This document shows, one piece after another, positions 1-5,688 of a DNA stretch of 5,688 nt. Source of the DNA: Acetobacteraceae bacterium (GTDB lineage: Bacteria > Pseudomonadota > Alphaproteobacteria > Acetobacterales > Acetobacteraceae); NCBI GenBank assembly GCA_027489135.1, contig JAIYAI010000592.1, positions 1 to 5,688 of the forward strand. The letters are read 5' to 3'. The notes under the pieces are model-generated. The model had not been told where the DNA came from. It worked only from the letters and a program-made list of their open reading frames with translations, and ran no database searches. Position 1 is the stretch's first letter. Each line of letters begins with the position of its first letter. The translations under genes were made by a program, and so were the position numbers.

Positions 1-1
1 C

Positions 2-874
2 AACGAATACAAGGACCTCAACGTCCAGAAGGATGCCTCGCCGCTGAAGCTCGCCTTCGAGCGCAAGAAGGCGGCGGGCAAGGAGCTGACCGCCGCGATG
101 ACCTTCCCCGGTGGCACGCATGACCTCTGGATCCGCTACTGGCTCGCGGCCGCCGGCATCGATCCGGAGCGGGACGTGCAGACCATCGTCGTGCCGCCGC
201 CGCAGATGGTGGCGAACATGAAGGTCGGCACGATGGACGCCTTCTGCGTCGGCGAGCCCTGGAACGAGCAGCTCGTCGACCAGAAGATCGGCTTCACCGC
301 CGCCGTCACCGGCGAGTTCTGGAAGGACCATCCGGAGAAGTCGCTGACCCTGCGCGCCGACTGGGTGGAGCGGAACCCGAACGCCGCCATCGCCATCACC
401 GCCGCGGTCATCGAGGCGGCGCGGTGGTGCGACGTCCCCGCCAACAAGGAGGAGATGTGCACCATCATCGGCCGGCGCGCCTGGTTCAACGTGCCGGTGC
501 AGAACATCATCGACCGCGCGCGCGGCAACATCGACTACGGCGACGGCCGCAAGGTCGAGAACAGCCCGCTGCTGATGAAGTTCTGGAACGACCACGCCAG
601 CTACCCCTTCCAGTCGCATGAGCTGTGGTTCCTGACCGAGGACATCCGCTGGGGCATCCTGCCGGAGGGGACCGATACGGCCGCGCTGATCCGCCAGGTG
701 AACCGCGAGCAGATCTGGCGCCGTGGCGCCGAGCGCGCCGGCGTCCCGAACGCGGAGACGCCGTCCGGCACCAGCCGCGGGCGGGAGACCTTCTTCGACG
801 GCAAGGTCTTCGATCCGGCGGACCCGCGGGCTTATCTCGACTCGCTGGCCATCAAGAAGCTCTCGGCGGCCTGA
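2..874 (+). CDS. nrtA: Nitrate ABC transporter substrate-binding protein, NrtA/NasF type (5' truncated)
   Basis: Periplasmic binding protein that captures nitrate (possibly nitrite) for an ABC importer. The frame is open from base 2 to the TGA at 872-874, giving 290 residues; start, signal peptide and first lobe lie outside the window. Features typical of NrtA are FPGGTHDLWIRYWLA (fragment residues 35-49), VVPPPQM (63-69), VGEPWNEQLV (83-92), PEKSLTLRADW (111-121) and a C-terminal ETFFDGKVFDP block. From memory of the cyanobacterial NrtA structure, His196, Pro222 and Lys269 contact nitrate. With a constant offset of 156 they match His40, Pro66 and Lys113 here, and the end of the fragment then falls near the 446-residue length of that protein. 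The Trp and Gln ligands of the first lobe would be upstream. The permease gene follows after 4 bases. The related bicarbonate binder CmpA is the main alternative, but the assimilation genes downstream favour nitrate. Confidence 0.93.
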   Translation, partial: NEYKDLNVQKDASPLKLAFERKKAAGKELTAAMTFPGGTHDLWIRYWLAAAGIDPERDVQTIVVPPPQMVANMKVGTMDAFCVGEPWNEQLVDQKIGFTAAVTGEFWKDHPEKSLTLRADWVERNPNAAIAITAAVIEAARWCDVPANKEEMCTIIGRRAWFNVPVQNIIDRARGNIDYGDGRKVENSPLLMKFWNDHASYPFQSHELWFLTEDIRWGILPEGTDTAALIRQVNREQIWRRGAERAGVPNAETPSGTSRGRETFFDGKVFDPADPRAYLDSLAIKKLSAA

Positions 875-878
875 TCCC

Positions 879-1760
879 ATGAACGCGATCACCCCACCGG
901 CCGCCCCGGCCGAGACCCTGGCCAGCACGCCCGTCGCGGCGCCCACGGCGCCGCGCCTCGCCTCCCGCATCCTGCCGAAGCTGCGGCACACCGCGAATGT
1001 CGTGGTGCCGCCGGCGCTGCTGGTGCTCGCCCTGCTCGGGATCTGGGAATACGCGGCCTCCGGCCCCGACGCCTCGCTGCCGCCGCCCTCCGTGGTCTGG
1101 TCGAGCGCGGGGGAGCTGATCACCAACCCCTTCTACGACCGCGGCGGGCTCGACAAGGGCCTCGGTCTGCACCTGATGGCCAGCCTCGAGCGCGTGGCGG
1201 TCGGCTTCACGCTGTCCGCCATCGCCGGGATCCTGCTGGGGATGCTGGTGGGCTCCTCCCGCCTCGCCATGCGCGCGCTCGATCCGCTGTTCCAGGTGCT
1301 GCGCACCGTGCCGCCGCTGGCCTGGCTGCCGCTCTCGCTCGCGGCCTTCCGGGAAGCGCAGCCCAGCGCGATCTTCGTGATCTTCATCACCGCGGTCTGG
1401 CCCATCATCATCAACAGCGCGGTCGGCGTGCGCAACGTGCCGCAGGACTACCGCAACGTGGCCCGCGTCATCCGCCTCTCCCACTTCGACTGGTTCCTGC
1501 GCATCGTGGTGCCCGCCGCCGCACCCTACATCTTCACCGGCCTGCGCATCGGCGTCGGCCTCTCCTGGCTGGCGATCATCGCCGCCGAGATGCTGATCGG
1601 CGGCGTCGGCATCGGCTTCTTCGTCTGGGATGCCTGGAACAGCTCCAACCTCGCGGACATCATCGTGGCGCTGGTCTATATCGGCGTGGTCGGCTTCCTG
1701 CTGGACCGCCTGATAGCCTTCGTCGGCCACGCCGTCACCCGCGGCACCGCGGCGCAGTGA
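879..1760 (+). CDS. nrtB: Nitrate ABC transporter permease NrtB/NasE
   Basis: Inner-membrane permease of the nitrate importer, 293 residues from ATG 879. It has about six hydrophobic segments: roughly 41-57, 105-125, 142-156, 163-183, 220-240 and 259-281. The stretch RTVPPLAWLPLSLAAF (142-157), followed by SAIFVIFITAVWPIIINSA (163-181), is highly characteristic of NrtB and related SsuC/TauC-type permeases. The cytoplasmic coupling loop that contacts the ATPase is the EAA-like region around 191-222 (RNVARVIRL ... RIVVPAAAPYIFTGL), followed by the usual LSWLAIIAAEML and a GVGIG turn. The first 40 residues are Ala/Pro-rich and precede the first membrane segment. No Shine-Dalgarno sequence is seen before ATG 879; the preceding stop is only 4 bases away, so coupled translation is likely. 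The frame stays open upstream to about 723, but that part overlaps nrtA and has no permease-like content. Confidence 0.95.
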   Translation: MNAITPPAAPAETLASTPVAAPTAPRLASRILPKLRHTANVVVPPALLVLALLGIWEYAASGPDASLPPPSVVWSSAGELITNPFYDRGGLDKGLGLHLMASLERVAVGFTLSAIAGILLGMLVGSSRLAMRALDPLFQVLRTVPPLAWLPLSLAAFREAQPSAIFVIFITAVWPIIINSAVGVRNVPQDYRNVARVIRLSHFDWFLRIVVPAAAPYIFTGLRIGVGLSWLAIIAAEMLIGGVGIGFFVWDAWNSSNLADIIVALVYIGVVGFLLDRLIAFVGHAVTRGTAAQ

Positions 1761-1765
1761 AGGAG
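1760..1765 (+). promoter_or_regulatory. Ribosome binding site deciding the ATPase start
   Basis: AAGGAG lies 6 bases before ATG 1772. It supports that ATG over the in-frame GTG at 1757, which overlaps the nrtB stop and would place the site inside the coding region. Confidence 0.8.
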
Positions 1766-1771
1766 ACCGTC

Positions 1772-2563
1772 ATGGATCGCGCATTCCTCGAGATCAGCCG
1801 CGTCTCCGTCCGCTTCGGCAACGCGCCGCTGCCCGTGCTGAACGGCATCGACCTGAAGGTCCGCAAGGGCGAATACGTCGCGGTCATCGGGCATTCGGGC
1901 TGCGGCAAGTCCACCCTGCTCAACGTCGTCGCGGGGCTGCTGCCCGCGACCAGCGGCGGCGCCATCCTGGAGGGGCGGGAGGTGTCGGAGCCCGGCCCGG
2001 ACCGCGCCGTGGTCTTCCAGAACCATAGCCTGCTGCCCTGGCTGACCTGCTACGAGAACGTGAAGCTTGCCGTGGACCGCACCGTGGGCCGCGACATGTC
2101 GAAGGCCGAACGCCACGCCTGGACCCTGCACAACCTGGCGCTCGTGCGCATGGACGCGCATGCGCAGAAGCGCCCGGCGGAAATCTCGGGCGGCATGAAG
2201 CAGCGCATCGGCATCGCGCGGGCGCTGTCGATGAAGCCCAAGGTGCTGCTGCTCGACGAGCCCTTCGGCGCCCTCGACGCGCTCACCCGCGCGCATCTGC
2301 AGGACCAGGTCATGCATATCCATGCGGAACTCGGCACCACGGTGATGATGATCACCCATGACGTGGACGAGGCGGTGCTGCTCTCCGACCGCATCGTGAT
2401 GATGACCAACGGCCCGAACGCGACGATCGGCGAGATTCTCGACGTGGATCTCCCGCGGCCACGCGACCGCCTGGCCCTGGCCTCGGAGCCGAAGTTCTTG
2501 GCGGCGCGGGAGGCGGTGCTGCGTTTCCTGCACGAGCGCCACGCCCTGCCGGCGGCGGCCTGA
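1772..2563 (+). CDS. nrtD: Nitrate ABC transporter ATP-binding protein, NrtD/NasD type
   Basis: ATPase that drives nitrate import through NrtB, at the cytoplasmic face of the inner membrane; 263 residues from ATG 1772. All ABC motifs are intact: Walker A GHSGCGKST (40-48), Q-loop Gln83 in VFQNHSLLPW, signature ISGGMKQR (138-145, with Ile for the usual Leu), Walker B VLLLDEP (158-164, catalytic Glu163), D-loop GALDA (166-170) and H-loop His196 in ITHDVDEA. The NHSLLPWLTCYENV stretch after the Q-loop is typical of nitrate/sulfonate/taurine ATPases. The protein ends soon after the nucleotide-binding domain, so it lacks the NrtA-like C-terminal regulatory domain of cyanobacterial NrtC. As the only ATPase gene in the visible operon it probably works as a homodimer. 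Many alphaproteobacterial annotations call this gene nrtC, so the symbol is a choice. The next gene starts 3 bases after the stop. Confidence 0.94.
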   Translation: MDRAFLEISRVSVRFGNAPLPVLNGIDLKVRKGEYVAVIGHSGCGKSTLLNVVAGLLPATSGGAILEGREVSEPGPDRAVVFQNHSLLPWLTCYENVKLAVDRTVGRDMSKAERHAWTLHNLALVRMDAHAQKRPAEISGGMKQRIGIARALSMKPKVLLLDEPFGALDALTRAHLQDQVMHIHAELGTTVMMITHDVDEAVLLSDRIVMMTNGPNATIGEILDVDLPRPRDRLALASEPKFLAAREAVLRFLHERHALPAAA

Positions 2564-2566
2564 GCC

Positions 2567-3754
2567 ATGCGCGTCCTGGTGATTGGCGCCGGGCCCGCGG
2601 GCATGCGCTGCGCCGAGGCGGCGGCGACGCGCGGGCTGGCGGTGACGCTGGCGGGGGCAGAGGCTGCGCTGCCCTATGACCGCGTCGCCCTGGGGCGCGT
2701 GCTCTCGGGCGAGGCCGAGCCGGGCGCGCTGATCACCCATGACGCGCGGACGCTGCGCGGCCTCGGCATCGCCTACCGGCCGGCGACACATGTCACGGCG
2801 GTGCAGGCCGGGACGGCGACCACGGCGCGCGGCGAGACCCTGGAATTCGACCGCTGCGTGCTGGCCACGGGATCGGAGGCCGTGCGCCTGCCCCTGCCCG
2901 GGGCGGAGATGGCGGGGGTCTTTCTCTACCGCAGCATCGCCGATGTGCAGGCGATCCGCCGCCACGTCGTGCACGGCACCCGCGCCGTCGTCATCGGCGG
3001 CGGGCTGCTGGGGCTGGAGGCCGCTGTCTCCCTCTCCCAGATCGGCGCACGGGTCACCGTGGTACATGCCGTGGGCTGGCCGATGGAACGGCAGCTCGAT
3101 GCCCCCGCCGGCGCGCTGCTGGCGCAGCAGCTAGGCGCGACGCGCCGCCTGCGCTTCGCCATGCCCGCGAAGACCGAGGCGATCGAGGGCGCCGGCCATG
3201 TCGCCGCGCTGCGCCTGGCCGATGGCAGCCGCATCCCCTGCGACCTCGTGGTAATGGCCGTCGGCGTGCGGCCGCATGTCGCGCTGGCGCAGGCCTCGGG
3301 CCTGGCGGTCAACCGCGGCGTCGTGGTGGACGACGCGATGCGGACCAGCGAGCCCAGCATCCTGGCCGTGGGAGAGTGCGCCGAGCATCTTGGCACGGTC
3401 TGCGGCCTGGTCACGCCGGCGCTGGCCATGGCGGAGATCGCGGCCGCGACGCTCGCCGGCGACGTGGCCGCCTATGCCCCGCGCCCGGACACCGCGGCGC
3501 TCAAGGTCTCCGGCATCGCCGTCTGGTCGGCCGGCGAGATCGCACCGGCGGATGCCGAGGCCGTGACCCTGACCGACGAGGAGGCCGGGCATTACCGCCG
3601 ACTCTGGCTGCGCGAGGGGCGGCTGGTCGGGGCCGTGCTCTATGGCGACACGGCGGATGCGCCCTTCTACCTCGACCTCATGGCGCGCGGCCGGCCCGTC
3701 GCGCCTTTCCGCGCCCATCTCGCCTTCGGCGCGCGCTTCGCGGAGGCCGCATAG
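2567..3754 (+). CDS. NirB-like FAD/NAD(P)H-dependent oxidoreductase
   Basis: Cytoplasmic two-dinucleotide-fold flavoprotein, 395 residues, likely to pass electrons from NAD(P)H towards nitrite or nitrate reduction. Visible elements are the FAD fold GAGPAG (7-12), LPYDRVALG (35-43), the VLATGS strand (98-103), the NAD(P) fold GGGLLG (144-149) leading to MERQLD (173-178), and the second FAD contact ILAVGECAEH (265-274). The last 85 residues (LKVSGIAVWSAGE, RLVGAVLYGDTAD, FRAHLAFG) closely resemble the part of NirB that follows its flavin domain. NirB would continue into a [2Fe-2S] BFD-like region and siroheme domains; this protein stops there. No CxxxxC redox disulfide is seen. Bradyrhizobium Flp, encoded with nasC, is a possible relative from memory. 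No Shine-Dalgarno sequence is apparent before ATG 2567, which sits 3 bases after the ATPase stop. The role as donor to NirA is inferred from position. Confidence 0.88.
   Translation: MRVLVIGAGPAGMRCAEAAATRGLAVTLAGAEAALPYDRVALGRVLSGEAEPGALITHDARTLRGLGIAYRPATHVTAVQAGTATTARGETLEFDRCVLATGSEAVRLPLPGAEMAGVFLYRSIADVQAIRRHVVHGTRAVVIGGGLLGLEAAVSLSQIGARVTVVHAVGWPMERQLDAPAGALLAQQLGATRRLRFAMPAKTEAIEGAGHVAALRLADGSRIPCDLVVMAVGVRPHVALAQASGLAVNRGVVVDDAMRTSEPSILAVGECAEHLGTVCGLVTPALAMAEIAAATLAGDVAAYAPRPDTAALKVSGIAVWSAGEIAPADAEAVTLTDEEAGHYRRLWLREGRLVGAVLYGDTADAPFYLDLMARGRPVAPFRAHLAFGARFAEAA
3742..3746 (+). promoter_or_regulatory. Ribosome binding site supporting a GTG start for nirA
   Basis: GGAGG lies 7 bases before GTG 3754. 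It sits inside the end of the oxidoreductase gene and supports the GTG that overlaps that gene's TAG stop by one base (TAGTG). Confidence 0.75.
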
Positions 3755-5472
3755 TGACCGACGCCGCCTTCAGCCCGGAACAGCAGGAATACCTCAAGGG
3801 CTTCATGGCCGGGGTGGAGGCGCGGCGCGGCACGCTGCTGCCCGCCGGCGCCGGCGAGGGTGGCGCGCCACCGGACGCGCTCCGCGCCGCGCAGGACGCC
3901 ACCCTGGCGCGCGGCGGCAAACTGGTGCCGCAGGAGGAGGCGAAGCGGGAGCGCCATCCCCTCGACCGCTGGGACGAGATGACAGCCCGCGCCACGGCGG
4001 GGAAATTCCCGAAGCCGATCGAGGATTTCATCGGCCGGTTCCACGGCCTGTTCTTCGTCGGCCCCGCGCAGAACGCCTTCATGTGCCGCCTGCGTATCCC
4101 GGGCGGCATCCTGACCGCACACCAGATGGACGGCATCGCCGCGATCGCGGAGGACTGCGCCGGCCCCTACGCCGACATCACCACCCGCGCGAACCTGCAG
4201 TTCCGCGAGATCCCGGCCGAGAAGGGGCCGGAGGTGGTGATGCGCCTCGCCGAGATCGGGATCATCCCGAAGGGCACCGGCGCCGACAACATCCGCAACA
4301 TCACCGCGAGCCCGACCGCCGGCATCGACGCGCTGGAACTGGTCGATACCCGCCCGCTGGTCCGCGCGCTGCATCACCACATCCTGAACACCCGCGACCT
4401 CTTCGCCCTGCCGCGCAAGTTCAACATCTCCGTCGCCGGCGGCGGCGCGGTGGAGGTGCTGGAGGAGACCAATGACATCGCGCTGCGCGCCGTGACGACG
4501 CCGATGGGGCTGCGCTATCGCCTGACCCTCGGCGGCATCACCGGACACCACGACTTCGCCCGCCCGACCGGCATCGTCCTTCGTCCCGAGCAGGTGGTGC
4601 AGGTCTGCGACGCCATCCTCCGCGTCTTCATCGCGGAGGGCGACCGGACGGACCGCACCAAGGCGCGCCTCAAATACGTGCTCGACCGCCTCGGCATCGA
4701 GAGCTTCGTGGCCCTTGTCGAGCAGCGCCTGGGCTTCGACCTCGAGCGCTGCGAGGAGATCGCCCCCGGCCCGGCGCCGGCGAAGCACGGGCATCTCGGT
4801 GTGCACCGCCAGAAGCAGGCAGGGCTGAACTATATCGGCCTCGTCACGCCCGTAGGACGGCTGACGGTGGCGCAGCTGCGCGGCATCGCCGACCTCGCGC
4901 GGCGCTTCGGCAGCGGCACCATCCGCCTCACCGTCTGGCAGAACCTGCTGGTCAGCGACATCCCCGATGCGCAGGTCGAGGCCGCCTGCGCGGCGATCGA
5001 GGCGCTCGGCCTCGGCTGGCAGGCATCGCATGTCCGTGGCGGCCTCGTCGCCTGCACCGGCAATGCGGGGTGCAAATTCGCCGCCTCCAACACCAAGCGC
5101 CACGCCGCCGAACTGGCGGATTTCCTCGACGCCCGCATCACCCTGCCGGCGCCGATCAACATCCACCTGACCGGCTGCCACCATTCCTGCGCACAGCACT
5201 ACGTCGCCGATATCGGCCTGCTCGGCGCCAAGGTCGAGCGTGGCGAGGACCTGGTCGAGGGCTACGACCTGCATGTCGGCGGCGGCGCGGGGCCGGAGCA
5301 GAGGATCGGCCGCCTGGTGCTGCCCAAGGTTCCGCAGGACGCGCTGAACGACACCGTGCTCGCCCTGCTGCAGGCCTGGCTGCGCGATGCGCCGGGCGAG
5401 AGCTTCCAGGCCTTCACCGCGCGGCACGACGACGCCGCGCTTGCCGCCATCGCGCTGGAGACCGCGGCATGA
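3754..5472 (+). CDS. nirA: Siroheme/[4Fe-4S] assimilatory nitrite reductase, NirA type
   Basis: Cytoplasmic enzyme that reduces nitrite to ammonium with six electrons; 572 residues from GTG 3754. Cluster and siroheme ligands are complete: Cys434 and Cys440 (C-x5-C in ACTGNAGCKF) and Cys475 and Cys479 (C-x3-C in HLTGCHHSCAQH). The N-terminal half-repeat carries TTRANLQFRE (143-152) and NIRNITASPTAGID (180-192). Anion-pocket residues by analogy with E. coli sulfite reductase are Arg145, Arg181, Lys222 and Asn224. Asn in the LPRKFN motif, where sulfite reductases have Lys, is the nitrite reductase pattern. The first 20 residues hold FSPEQQEYLKGFMAG, then a Gly/Ala/Pro-rich linker to about residue 41, before the conserved region near HPLDRWDEM (68-76). 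The frame is open upstream to 3376, but that overlaps the oxidoreductase and is not NirA-like. Plant-type NirA uses ferredoxin; none is encoded here, and flavoproteins lie on both sides. Sulfite reductase is the alternative, less likely. Confidence 0.93.
   Translation: MTDAAFSPEQQEYLKGFMAGVEARRGTLLPAGAGEGGAPPDALRAAQDATLARGGKLVPQEEAKRERHPLDRWDEMTARATAGKFPKPIEDFIGRFHGLFFVGPAQNAFMCRLRIPGGILTAHQMDGIAAIAEDCAGPYADITTRANLQFREIPAEKGPEVVMRLAEIGIIPKGTGADNIRNITASPTAGIDALELVDTRPLVRALHHHILNTRDLFALPRKFNISVAGGGAVEVLEETNDIALRAVTTPMGLRYRLTLGGITGHHDFARPTGIVLRPEQVVQVCDAILRVFIAEGDRTDRTKARLKYVLDRLGIESFVALVEQRLGFDLERCEEIAPGPAPAKHGHLGVHRQKQAGLNYIGLVTPVGRLTVAQLRGIADLARRFGSGTIRLTVWQNLLVSDIPDAQVEAACAAIEALGLGWQASHVRGGLVACTGNAGCKFAASNTKRHAAELADFLDARITLPAPINIHLTGCHHSCAQHYVADIGLLGAKVERGEDLVEGYDLHVGGGAGPEQRIGRLVLPKVPQDALNDTVLALLQAWLRDAPGESFQAFTARHDDAALAAIALETAA
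5457..5460 (+). promoter_or_regulatory. Ribosome binding site for the downstream flavoprotein
   Basis: GGAG lies 8 bases before ATG 5469, inside the end of nirA. It supports a start that overlaps the nirA stop as ATGA. Confidence 0.6.
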
Positions 5473-5688
5473 ACGCGATCATCCCCCAGTCCTTCGGCCC
5501 CGCGCCGACGCCGCTGATCCCCGAAAGCGCGCCCTTCTCGCCCGCGCAGCGCGCCTGGCTGAACGGCTTCCTCGCGGGTCTCTATGGCGGCGCCGCGCAG
5601 AACGCCTCCGTCGCCGCCCCCGTGCCCGCCGCGCCGGTGGAGGACTTCCCCTGGCACGATCCGGCGATCGAGCTGGAGGAACGCCAGG
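5469..5688 (+). CDS. Probable CysJ-like flavoprotein reductase (sulfite reductase subunit alpha type), N-terminal part
   Basis: Only the first 73 residues are present; the frame runs off the window end. The visible part holds a Pro-rich start, the motif APFSPAQRAWLNGFLAG (21-37), an Ala/Pro-rich linker (about 38-58) and an acidic stretch with FPWHDPAIELEERQ (60-73). From memory, this arrangement matches alphaproteobacterial proteins annotated as sulfite reductase subunit alpha, which continue into FAD and NADP-binding reductase domains; none of those domains can be seen here. The 4-base ATGA overlap with nirA implies coupled translation and a shared function, most simply supplying NADPH electrons to the siroheme enzyme as CysJ does for CysI. 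The family call rests on a short N-terminus and on context. Another NirA-associated protein, including the N-terminus of a nitrate reductase component, is not excluded. Confidence 0.62.
   Translation, partial: MNAIIPQSFGPAPTPLIPESAPFSPAQRAWLNGFLAGLYGGAAQNASVAAPVPAAPVEDFPWHDPAIELEERQ

Noticed and set aside
723..878. Upstream in-frame extension of nrtB
   Set aside because: It overlaps the conserved C-terminal end of nrtA and encodes Arg/Pro/Ser-rich sequence unlike permease N-termini.
852..1730. 292-codon open frame on the minus strand opposite nrtB
   Set aside because: Its Asp/Gly/Ala/His/Gln-rich translation mirrors the hydrophobic codons of the permease and has no domain of its own.
1757..1771. 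GTG start for the ATPase at 1757
   Set aside because: It would place the AAGGAG ribosome binding site inside the gene; ATG 1772 is correctly spaced from it.
1676..3067. 463-codon open frame on the minus strand across the ATPase and oxidoreductase genes
   Set aside because: It lies opposite two genes with clear, intact motifs. Its translation is rich in Arg, Gly, His and Gln with no recognisable domain, as expected for the antisense of GC-rich coding DNA.
3376..3753. Upstream in-frame extension of nirA
   Set aside because: It overlaps the conserved C-terminus of the oxidoreductase, reads as Arg/Gly-rich sequence, and GTG 3754 has a well-placed ribosome binding site and a family-like N-terminus.
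3667..5427. 586-codon open frame on the minus strand opposite nirA
   Set aside because: nirA has all its metal ligands and conserved blocks on the + strand. The antisense product has low-complexity composition and no recognisable family.
1..5688. Search for terminators, promoters, RNA genes, CRISPR arrays, insertion sequences or inverted repeats
   Set aside because: No gene-free stretch exceeds 11 bases, and no repeat array or transposase-like sequence was seen. Short GC palindromes inside the genes are expected at this base composition.

Overview
This window lies inside a nitrate/nitrite assimilation operon of a GC-rich bacterium. GC is roughly 70% by eye. The gene order, the style of the proteins and the codon use fit an alphaproteobacterium, perhaps Acetobacteraceae/Rhodospirillales such as a Roseomonas-like genus. 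That placement comes from protein resemblance and was not checked by search.

Six genes are on the + strand, packed almost end to end. From left to right: the C-terminal two thirds of a nitrate-binding protein (NrtA type, 2-874, cut by the window start); the permease NrtB (879-1760); a short single-domain ATPase of the NrtD/NasD type (1772-2563); a 395-residue FAD/NAD(P)H oxidoreductase resembling the front end of NirB (2567-3754); a siroheme/[4Fe-4S] nitrite reductase of the NirA type (3754-5472); and the first 73 residues of a probable CysJ-like flavoprotein reductase (5469-5688, cut by the window end). Gaps are 4, 11 and 3 bases, followed by overlaps of 1 and 4 bases. No gene-free stretch exceeds 11 bases. 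No promoter, terminator, RNA gene, mobile element or CRISPR array is visible.

The genes form a coherent route. NrtA captures nitrate (or nitrite) outside the inner membrane, and NrtB with the ATPase pumps it in. Nitrate reductase is not in the window and may lie on either side. NirA then reduces nitrite to ammonium with six electrons. The unusual point is electron supply. NirA sits between two flavoproteins that could each feed it: a stand-alone NirB-like FAD module upstream and a CysJ-like reductase downstream. NirA and the downstream flavoprotein share a short N-terminal motif (FSPxQxxxLxGFxAG), each followed by a flexible linker. This suggests a docking tag and is the most interesting lead here.
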